Shown here one piece after another: positions 36,403 through 45,806 of a stretch of 64,000 nt of DNA. Position numbers and translations under genes: made by a program. A model generated the notes under the pieces. That model made no database searches. It had not been told where the DNA came from and was given only the letters and a program-made list of their open reading frames with translations. The stretch's first letter is position 1; each line of letters opens with the position of its first letter. This DNA is from Arcanobacterium phocisimile (lineage in GTDB: Bacteria; Actinomycetota; Actinomycetes; Actinomycetales; Actinomycetaceae): the NCBI RefSeq assembly GCF_016904675.1, contig NZ_CP070228.1:992001-1056000 (forward strand), written 5' to 3'.

Positions 36403-37191
36403 ATGCAATACGGCCATCACCAGCTCTCCCCTGCCGATAACCCCATAAATGCCAACGAAAAATGGTGGTCAGAAAATGCCGGTGACTACCTCACCGAGCA
36501 CGGCGAAATACTCGGCGATAACGACTTCATCTGGGGTCCGGAAGGATTGCGCGAAGCCGACATCGAATTTCTCGGCACACTCACCCAGAAAAAAGTCCTC
36601 GAAATCGGAGCCGGAGCAGCTCAATGCTCGCGATATCTCGCAAGCCGCGGCATCGACGTCGTCGCAACCGATTTGGCGTCAGGAATGCTCACACACGCCG
36701 AAAAACTCAACCACACATATGGTATCGAATTTCCACTCATCCAAGCAGATGCGCGACAACTGCCGTTTGACGACGACAGCTTCGACGTCATCTTCACAAG
36801 TTTCGGCGTCCTGCCCTTCGTTCCAGAGCTCACCGAAGTGCACAATGAAGTCTCCCGAGTGCTACGCACGGGCGGAATCTGGGCGTATTCAGCACTCCAC
36901 CCGACGCGTTGGATGTTCCCCGATGACCCAACCGAAAATGGGCTAACCGCTATACGGTCTTATTTTGACCGCACTCCCTACATAGAGCGCAACGACGCAA
37001 CTTTGGACTACGCCGAATTCCACCACACCCTCGCCGACCATATGAACTCACTCGTCGACAGCGGATTCACAATCGATGAACTCTTCGAGCCACCATGGCC
37101 AGCCGGGCGCGACATTGTGTGGGGCGGATGGGGACCACAGCGGTCACACATTCTCCCCGGAACGCTAATGATCCGCGCCATCGCCAATTAG
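36403..37191 (+). CDS. Class I SAM-dependent methyltransferase
   Basis: A 262-residue methyltransferase: KKVLEIGAGAAQCSRYLASRG is motif I, VVATDLASGML motif II and DSFDVIFTSFGVLPFV motif IV. The core is UbiE/type 11-like; the substrate is unknown. AGGAAG lies eight bases before the ATG. In actinobacteria a methyltransferase of this kind between rpsA and polA is common. It is convergent with polA, whose stop is 18 bases away. Confidence 0.88.
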   Translation: MQYGHHQLSPADNPINANEKWWSENAGDYLTEHGEILGDNDFIWGPEGLREADIEFLGTLTQKKVLEIGAGAAQCSRYLASRGIDVVATDLASGMLTHAEKLNHTYGIEFPLIQADARQLPFDDDSFDVIFTSFGVLPFVPELTEVHNEVSRVLRTGGIWAYSALHPTRWMFPDDPTENGLTAIRSYFDRTPYIERNDATLDYAEFHHTLADHMNSLVDSGFTIDELFEPPWPAGRDIVWGGWGPQRSHILPGTLMIRAIAN

Positions 37192-37209
37192 TGCGCCGCC
37201 TTGCGGTAA

Positions 37210-39921
37210 TTAGTGAGCGGCCTCGCGCCAATTACGACCGATACCAATACCAACCGACAGCGGCACGCTCAACGATTCCCAAGCGCTCCCCATCTGCTCA
37301 CGAACCACGTCTTCAACTTGCTCAGCCTCACTGGCCACAACTTCGAGAACAAGTTCGTCATGTACCTGAAGGAGCACACGAGAGGCAAGCTGGCGGCGCG
37401 TTAATTCAGATTCCACATTGAGCATAGCTATCTTAATGATATCCGCAGCCGAACCCTGAATCGGGGCATTGAGTGCCATGCGTTCCGCAGATTCGCGCAC
37501 CTGACGACTTTGTGAATTCAGCTCCGGCAAATACCGACGCCGGCCCAAAATCGTTTCGGTGTAGCTTTCCTTTCGCGCCTTATCAACAAGCCCATCAAGA
37601 TACTGCTTCACCGCCCCGAACCGCTGGAAGTAACCATCCATCAAATTCTGTGCCTCCGGTACCGGAATCTTTAACTGGGCCGATAAGCCGTAGGCAGATA
37701 AGCCATACACAAGACCGTAAGACATCGCTTTAATCTTCGAACGCTGCGCACCAGAAACATCGCTCTCTGCAATTCCATACACACGCGACGCAACGAAGCG
37801 ATGCAAATCAGCGCCCTGATTAAATGCCTCGATGAGCGCAGTGTCGTTCGACAAATGTGCCATCAGACGCATCTCGATCTGGGAATAGTCGGCAGTCATC
37901 AAGTAATCGAAGCCCTCACCGGCCACAAAAACTTCCCTAATACGTTGACCTTCTTCAGTACGCGCATGAATATTTTGCAAATTCGGATCAGTTGAGGACA
38001 ACCGCCCGGTAGCTGCAACCGTCTGCTGATAAGTAGTGCGAATCCGGCCATCGCTTTGCACCGCACGTTGCAATCCTTCTACCGACTGACGCAACTTAAT
38101 CGCATCGCGATGTTCAAGCAGTGACGACAAAAATGCTTGACCAGCCAAGGCTTCGTCGTCCTCACGCAAACTAATTTTTGCCAGCAAGCCAGCCAACGCA
38201 TCGGCGTTCGTGGTGTATCCGGACTTTGTTTTCTTCGTTTTCGGCAGATTGAGCTGATCAAACAAGACTGCCTGCAGTTGCTTCGGGCTAGAAAGATTAA
38301 CCGAGCTATCGCCGATAGCATCCCATGCCTGCTGCGCTGCAGCTTGCACACGCGCATCAAAATCTGCATGTAGTGCGTCCAACCGATCACGATCTACCGC
38401 AATACCGCGACTCTCCATACGAGCCAACCCTTCGGTGACCCGTAATTCCAAGTCCACAAGAGTATCGTTGTAGTCCTCGGCATCAAACTCACGCTCGAAC
38501 GCCTCACGCAAATCATGCACGAGAACAGCGCGCTGACCAATATCTTCCCCAACGATCTGACCATCAAGGCTAATGCCTAACGTATCGGAATCCCCGGCAT
38601 TCAGATCGACCGCTAAATAGCGTTGCACCAATTCCGCAAAATCATACGAACGCTGATCTGGATGCAAAAGATAGGCGTCGATTTCGGTATCAGCGCTGAT
38701 ACCCGAGAGCGACATTCCTTGACCCTGCCAGGCGTGGATCTGAGCTTTTAAACCGTGGCCGAGAAGTGGAACGTCAGGATCTTTAATAATTTCGGTGAGC
38801 GTGTTTGTATCTTCAGGATTAAGGAGCGCGGGAGAACCAACAAAAACGAATCCATCGTTGCTGGCAAGCGCAAACGTATCAACCCTGCCCTTCCCTGGCG
38901 TGCCAACACCATCAAAAGCAAGCGCATAGGGCGCTGGGTGTTCGTGAATAAAAGTAGACAGCGCAACCTTACCGGCACTAACAACGCTCACCGTGCGTAC
39001 CGAAACTGCTTCCTGATCTTCTGCTAGGGGTGCTAACCCAGCACGAAGCGGCAGCTCATCCAACACCCGTTTGCGCAAAGAAGTGAAATCCAACGTATCA
39101 AACAGCTCATGCAGTGCCTGCTGATCGACACCCAATGGGCGCAGGGCTTCCAAATCGGGGACGATATCTAAATCACGAATAAGTTGGTTCAGTTGGCGAT
39201 TAAGACGAACTTGTTCGACGTGGTCGCGCAGAGACTGCCCGGCCTTCCCTTTGATTTCGTCCGCATGATCAATGAGCGCATCAAGATTACCGTATAGCTG
39301 CAGCCACTTGGCTGCAGTCTTCGGGCCGACACCTGGAACGCCAGGAAGGTTATCGGCCTTCTCACCAACCAACGCAGCTAAATCGGAGTACATTTCTGGA
39401 CGTACCCCGCTACGCTCTTCAACCCCATCCGGGTTCAGCAGGAGCATTTGGGCGCGAGGCATGGGATAAACAACCGACGTCTGCTCCGAAACGAGCTGGT
39501 AGGAATCCTTATCGCCGGACGCAATATAGACGTCCATTCCAGCCTCTTCGCCGCGGGCGCTGAGAGTTGCGACGATATCGTCTGCTTCGTAATCCTCAAC
39601 CGTCAACCAGGAAACACCTAAGACGTTGAGTACCTCTTGGATGACCCCGATCTGCCCTTTGAATTCTTCCGGAGTTTTCGCACGGCCGCCCTTATATTCG
39701 CCATACTCGCGGGTACGGAATGTACCGCCGGGTAGATCGAAGGCCACAGCGATGTGCGTGGGCTGATAATCATTGATTAACCGCAACAAGGTGTTAATGA
39801 AGCCGTGAACGGCATTAGTGTACTGGCCTTGAGCGGTGCGGAAGGAATCGGCAGGCAACGCAAAGAAGGACCGGAAGGCCATGGAATGGCCGTCGAGCAA
39901 GAGCATGATATTTTTAGTCAC
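37210..39921 (-). CDS. polA: DNA polymerase I
   Basis: Repair and lagging-strand polymerase, 903 residues. The 5'-3' nuclease domain is at the N-terminus (LLLDGHSMAFRSFFALP, EDYEADDIVATL, PGVPGVGPKTAAKWL). The middle domain lacks the acidic proofreading residues (the first motif reads YALAFDGVGTP), so 3'-5' exonuclease activity is probably absent, as in many actinobacteria. Polymerase motifs are MTADYSQIEMRLMAHLS (A), RSKIKAMSYGLVYGLSAYG (B) and LLQVHDELVLEV (C). The start is a GTG with TAGGCT six bases upstream and no Shine-Dalgarno, suggesting a leaderless mRNA. Confidence 0.97.
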   Translation of the reverse strand: MTKNIMLLLDGHSMAFRSFFALPADSFRTAQGQYTNAVHGFINTLLRLINDYQPTHIAVAFDLPGGTFRTREYGEYKGGRAKTPEEFKGQIGVIQEVLNVLGVSWLTVEDYEADDIVATLSARGEEAGMDVYIASGDKDSYQLVSEQTSVVYPMPRAQMLLLNPDGVEERSGVRPEMYSDLAALVGEKADNLPGVPGVGPKTAAKWLQLYGNLDALIDHADEIKGKAGQSLRDHVEQVRLNRQLNQLIRDLDIVPDLEALRPLGVDQQALHELFDTLDFTSLRKRVLDELPLRAGLAPLAEDQEAVSVRTVSVVSAGKVALSTFIHEHPAPYALAFDGVGTPGKGRVDTFALASNDGFVFVGSPALLNPEDTNTLTEIIKDPDVPLLGHGLKAQIHAWQGQGMSLSGISADTEIDAYLLHPDQRSYDFAELVQRYLAVDLNAGDSDTLGISLDGQIVGEDIGQRAVLVHDLREAFEREFDAEDYNDTLVDLELRVTEGLARMESRGIAVDRDRLDALHADFDARVQAAAQQAWDAIGDSSVNLSSPKQLQAVLFDQLNLPKTKKTKSGYTTNADALAGLLAKISLREDDEALAGQAFLSSLLEHRDAIKLRQSVEGLQRAVQSDGRIRTTYQQTVAATGRLSSTDPNLQNIHARTEEGQRIREVFVAGEGFDYLMTADYSQIEMRLMAHLSNDTALIEAFNQGADLHRFVASRVYGIAESDVSGAQRSKIKAMSYGLVYGLSAYGLSAQLKIPVPEAQNLMDGYFQRFGAVKQYLDGLVDKARKESYTETILGRRRYLPELNSQSRQVRESAERMALNAPIQGSAADIIKIAMLNVESELTRRQLASRVLLQVHDELVLEVVASEAEQVEDVVREQMGSAWESLSVPLSVGIGIGRNWREAAH

Positions 39922-39927
39922 GTTCCA

Positions 39928-39933
39928 AGCCTA
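39928..39933 (-). promoter_or_regulatory. -10 box for a leaderless polA transcript
   Basis: TAGGCT on the minus strand, six bases before the polA GTG; same box and spacing as uvrB. Confidence 0.55.
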
Positions 39934-39963
39934 CCGGGTTGTTCCCACAGTTTCTTGTGCGAG

Positions 39964-39969
39964 TAGACT
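39964..39969 (+). promoter_or_regulatory. -10 box for a leaderless thioesterase transcript
   Basis: TAGACT, six bases before the ATG at 39976, with no ribosome site. Confidence 0.55.
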
Positions 39970-39975
39970 AGGCGT

Positions 39976-40377
39976 ATGAAATATTTAGCATCAGAAATTA
40001 ACGACGGCGAACTCGCTGCACACTTAGGCGTCAAACTTATCACGGTAAGCGAGACCGAAGTGGTTGAGTCGATACCGACTCGAGGGAACGTTCAGCCATT
40101 TGGCGTGCTACACGGTGGAGCCAATGCGTTCTTGGTAGAAGACGCAGCTTCGCGGCTAGCCTTGCTGAATGCGCCTGAAGGACGCATAGCTGTCGGAACT
40201 GAACTAAATATTTCTCAACTAGCGCCAAATATGACAGACGCAGCGATCGCACGCGCCGAAACCATTCGGGCAAGTTCGAGCTCACTTGTTGCCAGTGTAG
40301 AAATTACCGATAGTAATGGTGTACTGACAGCACTAGGCCGAATGACGTGTGTGTTTATTCAGAAACCTGGTCGATAA
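39976..40377 (+). CDS. PaaI/hotdog-fold thioesterase
   Basis: A 133-residue hotdog-fold protein of the PaaI type that hydrolyses acyl-CoA thioesters; the substrate is unknown. The family core VQPFGVLHGGANAFLVEDAAS carries the HGG motif, and GRIAVGTELNISQL follows. The C-terminal strand GVLTALGRMTCVF is typical. It is divergent from polA, is probably leaderless, and its 3' end overlaps the convergent ANTAR regulator gene by 23 bases. Confidence 0.9.
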   Translation: MKYLASEINDGELAAHLGVKLITVSETEVVESIPTRGNVQPFGVLHGGANAFLVEDAASRLALLNAPEGRIAVGTELNISQLAPNMTDAAIARAETIRASSSSLVASVEITDSNGVLTALGRMTCVFIQKPGR

Positions 40378-40984
40378 CAGCGTCAGCGACTTCACGCATC
40401 GTCAGACGGCGATTCATCGACGTCTTCTGAATCCACCGGAACGCCTCTGGCTCGGTTAGACCCATCTTGTCCTGAAGAAGTCCCTTAGCACGATCAATAC
40501 GCTTACGGGTTTCAAACTGCTCAGCGAGCGAAGAAACCTCAGCCTCCAGCGAGACAATCTCCTGGTGACGCGACAACGCAATCTCGATCGCAGGAAGCAG
40601 ATCATTCGGAGTAAACGGCTTAACAAGAAACGCCATCGCGCCGGCATCACGTGCCCGGTCAACAATTTCCTTTTGTGAGAACGCCGTAAGCATGACGATT
40701 GCACAACGCTGTGAGGCAAGAATGCGTTCGGCGGCCGAAACCCCATCGAGACCTGGCATCTTCACATCCATGACAATGAGGTCAGGTTTGTGTTCTGCAG
40801 CGAGCTCAATAGCTTCTTCGCCATTCGATCCCTCGGCAACAACCTCGAAGCCGGCTTCACGTAGCGTTTCAACAATATCAAGACGGATAAGTGTTTCATC
40901 TTCAACAACCAAAGCGCGTACATCTCGCGGATTTGGTCCCTGAGCGACATCATTAATCTCAGTGTCGTCAATAATTTGTGCCAC
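40355..40984 (-). CDS. ANTAR-domain response regulator (PdtaR-like)
   Basis: A 209-residue regulator that binds RNA to control termination. The receiver domain (about residues 20-140) has the phospho-acceptor Asp at residue 73 in LIVMDVKMPG, MLTAF and FLVKPFT. A short coiled coil follows, then the C-terminal ANTAR domain (about 145-205: RKRIDRAKGLLQDKMGLTEPEAFRWIQKTSMNRRLTMREVADAVI). The start is a GTG at 40984 with AAGGAGG five bases upstream; the open frame upstream merely translates the antisense-free tRNA-Leu gene region and is not coding. Its kinase partner (PdtaS-like) is not in the window. Confidence 0.93.
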   Translation of the reverse strand: MAQIIDDTEINDVAQGPNPRDVRALVVEDETLIRLDIVETLREAGFEVVAEGSNGEEAIELAAEHKPDLIVMDVKMPGLDGVSAAERILASQRCAIVMLTAFSQKEIVDRARDAGAMAFLVKPFTPNDLLPAIEIALSRHQEIVSLEAEVSSLAEQFETRKRIDRAKGLLQDKMGLTEPEAFRWIQKTSMNRRLTMREVADAVIDQVSE

Positions 40985-41064
40985 GTCCGCCTCCTTGACT
41001 GAATTACACGCTGCGAAATACCGACAACGGTAAACATTATATACGCAACTTTGTGAGATAGAAG

Positions 41065-41146
41065 TGCTCCCGGAGGGACTCGAACCCTCATGCCTTTCGG
41101 CGCAGCATTTTGAGTGCTGTGTGTCTGCCAATTCCACCACAGGAGC
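41065..41146 (-). tRNA. tRNA-Leu (anticodon CAA)
   Basis: The minus strand folds as a class II tRNA: acceptor GCTCCTG with CGGGAGC, anticodon stem CAGCA/TGCTG around loop CTCAAAA giving anticodon CAA, a variable arm, and T loop GTTCGAGTC. Discriminator A at 41065; CCA is not encoded. It lies between pyk and the ANTAR regulator gene. Confidence 0.95.
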
Positions 41147-41230
41147 GATGGACAACCACGATATTACACGAATAATGGCCGCCCTGCGATTTTACCGAAG
41201 TAGGTAAGAATCACATATTCGAAATTCAGC

Positions 41231-42649
41231 TCATCGGCGAGTCTCGCCCATCTTGTGAATACGAATTGTGTTAGTAGAGCCAACAACCCCTGGTGGCATA
41301 CCGGAAACGATCACCACACGGTCGCCGTCAACAGCCAGGCCTTCCTTGCGCAACACTTCATCCACCTGATCAACCATTTGATCTGTCGTGGAGACAGTTG
41401 AAAGCGTGAGTGTTTCAAGACCCCACGACAGTGCGAGCTGACGACGTACCTTCTCATTATCGGTAAAGACCACGAGTGGAATACGGCCACGTAACCGGGA
41501 CATCCGGCGGGCAGTCTGACCTGAAGAAGTGAACACCGCAATGAACTTCACGCCGATAGCTTCACCAATATCCATGGCCGACTTGGTGATAACACCGTTA
41601 CGAGTACGGTGTAGGTTCGAGATCCGAGGAATCGACTCGATACCGTGTTCTTCGGTATACGAAATGATTGACGCCATCGTTTGCACACACATAATAGGGT
41701 ATTTACCAACTGAGGTTTCTCCCGAAAGCATAACCGCATCAGCGCCGTCAAGAATAGCGTTAGCACAGTCAGAGGTTTCTGCGCGTGTTGGCGTTGGAGC
41801 CGAAATCATCGACTCGAGAACCTGAGTTGCCACAATAACTGGCTTAGCGTTACGGCGAGCAATCGTAATCGCACGCTTTTGCACAATTGGAACTTGCTGC
41901 AACGGCAATTCGACACCCAAATCGCCTCGGGCAACCATCAAGCCGTCGAACGCGCGAACAATATCTTCAAGTACACTCACAGCCTGTGGCTTTTCGATCT
42001 TCGCAATAACTGGAATGCGGTGGCCTACCCGATCCATTACCTCGTGAACGTCTTCGATATCCTTAGGCGAACGCACGAATGACAACGCGATAAGATCAGC
42101 GCCATAATTCAGACCCCATTCGAGATCTTCCTTATCCTTCTCCGAAAGAGCAGGAACAGACACTGCCACACCAGGCAAGTTAACACCCTTGTTGTTCGAG
42201 ACCGTTCCGCCAATAAGCACCTGGGTGCGTACGTCGTTACCTTCAACCGACAGAACGCGAACCTGAACCTTACCGTCATCGATAAGAATCAGATCGCCTT
42301 CGGAACAATCCCCCGGTAGCCCCTTAAACGTCGTCGAGACGCGATCTTTATCGCCAGGAACATCGTCCGTCGTGATTGTGAAAATATCACCGGTCTCTAA
42401 AAGGACAGGACCTTCAGCGAAGCGACCAAGTCGAATCTTTGGACCTTGGAGATCCACAAGAATCGCAACTGGCTTCCGCAGTTCTTCGGAGGCTTGACGT
42501 ACCCAATCAATGCGCTCTTCATGCTCTTCGTGAGAGCCGTGAGAAGCATTAATACGGGCAACATTCATGCCGGCTTTAACTAGTTCGAGAATCTGATCCT
42601 TGGAATTAACCGCAGGACCTAATGTACATACAATTTTGGCTTTGCGCAT
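41231..42649 (-). CDS. pyk: Pyruvate kinase
   Basis: Converts phosphoenolpyruvate and ADP to pyruvate and ATP. The 472-residue protein shows RKAKIVCTLGPAVNSKDQI, RINASHGSHEEHEERI, VDLQGPKIRLG, the catalytic Lys in VIAKIEKPQAV, VARGDLGVELPLQQVP and AVMLSGETSVGKYP. The length is normal. TAAGAT overlaps the lgt stop codon and lies seven bases before the pyk ATG, which has no Shine-Dalgarno, so pyk seems to have its own leaderless transcript inside the lgt-pyk unit. Confidence 0.97.
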   Translation of the reverse strand: MRKAKIVCTLGPAVNSKDQILELVKAGMNVARINASHGSHEEHEERIDWVRQASEELRKPVAILVDLQGPKIRLGRFAEGPVLLETGDIFTITTDDVPGDKDRVSTTFKGLPGDCSEGDLILIDDGKVQVRVLSVEGNDVRTQVLIGGTVSNNKGVNLPGVAVSVPALSEKDKEDLEWGLNYGADLIALSFVRSPKDIEDVHEVMDRVGHRIPVIAKIEKPQAVSVLEDIVRAFDGLMVARGDLGVELPLQQVPIVQKRAITIARRNAKPVIVATQVLESMISAPTPTRAETSDCANAILDGADAVMLSGETSVGKYPIMCVQTMASIISYTEEHGIESIPRISNLHRTRNGVITKSAMDIGEAIGVKFIAVFTSSGQTARRMSRLRGRIPLVVFTDNEKVRRQLALSWGLETLTLSTVSTTDQMVDQVDEVLRKEGLAVDGDRVVIVSGMPPGVVGSTNTIRIHKMGETRR

Positions 42650-42656
42650 GGTGTTT

Positions 42657-42662
42657 ATCTTA
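42657..42662 (-). promoter_or_regulatory. -10 box for leaderless pyk, overlapping the lgt stop
   Basis: TAAGAT on the minus strand; its first three bases TAA are the lgt stop codon and it ends seven bases before the pyk ATG. Confidence 0.5.
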
Positions 42663-43523
42663 CCTGATTCCTTCTGATTCAGTGCTATCTTCCTGAGAGC
42701 GGAGATAAATATCGGTTATTTCTGGTTGCTCGACAACTTTCCGGCGCAGCCACACCAGAGCAATGATTCCGCCGCAGCAGACGATTATTGACGTCCACAC
42801 GTTCAACCGCAGTCCCATGATGAGGGTGGCATCGTCGATACGTAAATTCTCAATCCATACTCGGCCCAGCGTATACACCACGACATAGAGCGCTAGAAGT
42901 TGCCCACCTCGCAGCTGGAACCGACGCTCGGCCCATAAGAGGAAGAAAAAGCCCGCCAAGCACCAGAGCAATTCATAGAGAAAAGTCGGATGAAACGTTG
43001 TACCTGATGCAAAACCCGCAGGCATATGTGCATCGTCGATTTCTAACGCCCACGGCAGCGTCGTCGGAGCACCAAACAATTCCTGATTGAAATAGTTCCC
43101 CAAGCGACCAATAGCCTGGCCAAGGATCACGCCCGGAATGAACGCATCTGCAAAGGCACCGAATCGCAAACCATGACGACGCAGGCTCACCCACGCAGCA
43201 AACGCGCCGAACAACACTGCACCCCAGATCCCCAGGCCACCTTCCCAGATGCGGAAAATTTTCGTCCAATCACCATTTTCACCAAAATATGGCGTAGGCG
43301 AAGTAATCACATGGTAGAGACGAGCACCGAAAATACCGGCGACAACCATCCAGACGCCGATATCTTCCGATACGCCAGCAGGTCCGCCCTTTTTCTGGTA
43401 CCGCTTGTCTCCCATATACCAGGCGAGCAAAATACTCACCAAAATAAACATCGCATAGGCCCGAATAGGGATAGGACCTAGCATCCATACGCCTTGTGGC
43501 GGCGAAGGAAATGAAGTGAGCAC
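42660..43523 (-). CDS. lgt: Prolipoprotein diacylglyceryl transferase
   Basis: Membrane enzyme attaching diacylglycerol to the lipobox Cys of prelipoproteins. The 287-residue protein has seven helices and the signature GQAIGRLGNYFNQELFG, plus HPTFLYELLWC and the N-terminal IPIRAYAMFILVSI. AAAGGAGA precedes the GTG start. It serves lipoproteins such as the one at 33918. It is followed directly by pyk and preceded by the FKBP protein gene at the end of the Pup cluster. Confidence 0.95.
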   Translation of the reverse strand: MLTSFPSPPQGVWMLGPIPIRAYAMFILVSILLAWYMGDKRYQKKGGPAGVSEDIGVWMVVAGIFGARLYHVITSPTPYFGENGDWTKIFRIWEGGLGIWGAVLFGAFAAWVSLRRHGLRFGAFADAFIPGVILGQAIGRLGNYFNQELFGAPTTLPWALEIDDAHMPAGFASGTTFHPTFLYELLWCLAGFFFLLWAERRFQLRGGQLLALYVVVYTLGRVWIENLRIDDATLIMGLRLNVWTSIIVCCGGIIALVWLRRKVVEQPEITDIYLRSQEDSTESEGIR

Positions 43524-43567
43524 GTGGTTCTCCTTTAGCGCTCGAAATGGGTTAGTTACTAAATATT

Positions 43568-44437
43568 TTATACGCTTGTGTTCTTGGCGCTCGGTTTTTC
43601 ATCCGAAATCGCGAGGATATCTAAGACAATAAGAACATCCTCTTCGCCCTGAGCTTGGGCTGCCGGAACCGAAATAGCGATGCGTGATCCCACCCGTTGA
43701 TCCAGCAAACCAGCATGAAGACCAGGGAAAACATCTTCGACGGCAATGTATGCCGGTGGATTTCCATTGGTAAACGTGTTTTCGATAGGCGTACCATCGG
43801 CATGCGCCAAAACATAATTTGCGTAGACAACGTCATCTTGTGTCACCTGCGCGCCCTGACCAGAGACCACTGGGAAGATCCGTACGTTATCAATCGGCGT
43901 GGATACACCGCCAACGACCGGAACTCCGTCGTCGTCGCTAGAAACAACGGGAATAAGCGGATCAGTAGGCTGGGACTGAACCTGGCCAGTCACTCGCGTC
44001 GGCAAGATATCGACGATAATCATCGACGTGCGATCCGCTAACGGATCAATCACTGCAAGACGAGTACCCTCGTGTTTGCCAACGACGACGTCAGCAAGTT
44101 TGCCAACCGATGATTTATTCGCAACCCCGCTCACAATAGTGGGAAGATCTGCTACCTGAGACCACTCATCACCCGCCGCCGTAAATTTCGTGGCACGCAA
44201 CAACACCTGGTTATCGGCATCAATAACACGCCCCTCACCGGCAATGAGCTCACGAATCTGTCGGCCCTCGGAGGCTGGTGTCCCCGTCGTCGTCACGGTA
44301 ACTACCGCACCAAAATTTCCTTCCACGTTCATCGCGAAGGCAGGCTCACGAGTTGTAACATTCCACAACAACGTCGAGAAACCAATACCAGCCATGAACG
44401 CCAGAACTGCAAGCGGCACAGCCACATACTTATTCAT
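43568..44437 (-). CDS. FKBP-type peptidyl-prolyl isomerase-like membrane-anchored protein
   Basis: A 289-residue exported protein with an N-terminal anchor (MNKYVAVPLAVLAFMAGIGF; no lipobox Cys). The C-terminal domain (about 200-275) is FKBP-like: DDVVYANYVLAHADGTPIENTF, AVEDVFPGLHAGLLDQRVGSRIAISVP. The region at about 45-150 looks like a second, degenerate FKBP domain. Known FKBPs fold exported proteins. The ATG at 44437 overlaps the pafA stop by eight bases, so it is coupled to the Pup genes, a neighbourhood common in actinobacteria. Confidence 0.85.
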   Translation of the reverse strand: MNKYVAVPLAVLAFMAGIGFSTLLWNVTTREPAFAMNVEGNFGAVVTVTTTGTPASEGRQIRELIAGEGRVIDADNQVLLRATKFTAAGDEWSQVADLPTIVSGVANKSSVGKLADVVVGKHEGTRLAVIDPLADRTSMIIVDILPTRVTGQVQSQPTDPLIPVVSSDDDGVPVVGGVSTPIDNVRIFPVVSGQGAQVTQDDVVYANYVLAHADGTPIENTFTNGNPPAYIAVEDVFPGLHAGLLDQRVGSRIAISVPAAQAQGEEDVLIVLDILAISDEKPSAKNTSV

Positions 44438-45806
44438 TGTTTTCCATTGAATCAATTAAAGCCTCGATGTCAGCATTAGATGTAGCAAACGGATCACTCA
44501 ACCCTACAGTAACACCATTTCCGTCATTGAATAACCGGACTAATCCCCAGTCCGCCGAAAAATCACGATGGTGACGGCGCGCAGCATGAATAAACGCTGA
44601 ACGGATCCGCGCCCGTGATGTTTGCGGAGGATAATGCATCGCGCGGGCGACGTCGTCGTCGGAAACTGCCGACTTTAGCACCCCACTCTGCTCAAGTTTA
44701 GAACGCAGACCTGCACTCGAAACATCGTGCCAGGCCAATTCAAGACGTGAAATGCGATCGTCGCTGAGCGGAACATGGAACCGGTGACGGTAGCGGGTGA
44801 TGAGCTCATACTTTGCTATCCACTCGATTTCCGTGTGTACAGCACCAAAATCGTTTGTTTCGAACGCATGGAGTGCTCGCTCCCAGAGATCGAAAGCATA
44901 GCGCATCAATGGATCGAGATCGGCAAACCAGCCAGCTCGCTCATAATGCTCGCGCACGATCTGAAAAATCTCCGCCTGAACCTCAGTGGCACTGATAGTT
45001 TGACCATTAGCGCGTTCGAGTAGCACACGCCCCGAAAGATCTTGGGCGACGTCGCGGATGGCGCGCATCGGATCAAGAAGTTGGAGAGATGGGAGACGCA
45101 CACCATCTTCCATCACGTTCAACACCGCGTTCGTCATGCCAACTTTAAGTGCAGTCGTTGCTGACGACATATTAGAATCGCCCACAATAACGTGCATCCG
45201 GCGATAGTTTTCCGCATCTGCATGCGGTTCGTCGCGAGTGTTGATCATTGGGCGGGTGCGGGTAGACGACGTCGAAACCGCGCCGTGCATATGGCGAGCG
45301 CGCTGGGACAGTTCAAACCGTACCGTGCCTGGTTCATGATAAACGTAGCCGGCGCCAACAAGTAATTGACGGGTGACGAAGAACGGTACCAGATCGTTGA
45401 GCCGATCAAGGAAATCCAAACGACGACGAACCAAATAATTTTCGTGGCAGCCATAGGAATGTTGCGCGGTGTCCACGTTGTTTTTAAACAGATGGATATG
45501 GGAGGTCTCTAGGCGTTCTTGAGCGACCTGTGCCATCTGGACGAGCAGCTCATCACCTGCGCGATCTTGAGCAAGGAGATCGGCTAGCTGGGTGCATTCT
45601 GCAGTGGCATATTCCGGATGATCGCCGATATCAAGGTAGAGGCGCCCACCGTTTTCTAAAAATGCTGACGTTGATCCGGTACGTTGTTGCATATCGGCAA
45701 ACAACTGTTCGGCAATAACGGCCGGCTCAGTGGCGATATGGGCACCAGAAGAATCCGAGCTGGCGATGCCATACTCGGTTTCGATTCCCATAATTCGGTT
45801 GATCAC
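44430..45806 (-). CDS. pafA: Pup ligase PafA
   Basis: Couples deamidated Pup via its C-terminal Glu to lysines of target proteins, using ATP. The 458-residue carboxylate-amine ligase fold begins MINRIMGIETEYGIA, followed by GGRLYLDIGDHPEYATAECT, FKNNVDTAQHSYGCHENYLV and NTRDEPHADAENYRRMHVIVGDSNMS, all conserved between PafA and Dop. It lacks the extra N-terminal loop that marks Dop. The GTG start overlaps the pup stop as GTGA, leaving no room for the proteasome genes that sit here in mycobacteria. Confidence 0.96.
   Translation of the reverse strand: MINRIMGIETEYGIASSDSSGAHIATEPAVIAEQLFADMQQRTGSTSAFLENGGRLYLDIGDHPEYATAECTQLADLLAQDRAGDELLVQMAQVAQERLETSHIHLFKNNVDTAQHSYGCHENYLVRRRLDFLDRLNDLVPFFVTRQLLVGAGYVYHEPGTVRFELSQRARHMHGAVSTSSTRTRPMINTRDEPHADAENYRRMHVIVGDSNMSSATTALKVGMTNAVLNVMEDGVRLPSLQLLDPMRAIRDVAQDLSGRVLLERANGQTISATEVQAEIFQIVREHYERAGWFADLDPLMRYAFDLWERALHAFETNDFGAVHTEIEWIAKYELITRYRHRFHVPLSDDRISRLELAWHDVSSAGLRSKLEQSGVLKSAVSDDDVARAMHYPPQTSRARIRSAFIHAARRHHRDFSADWGLVRLFNDGNGVTVGLSDPFATSNADIEALIDSMENNE

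Noticed and set aside
40985-41155. N-terminal extension of the ANTAR regulator frame
   Set aside because: Runs through the tRNA-Leu gene; a GTG with a strong Shine-Dalgarno at 40984 is the real start.
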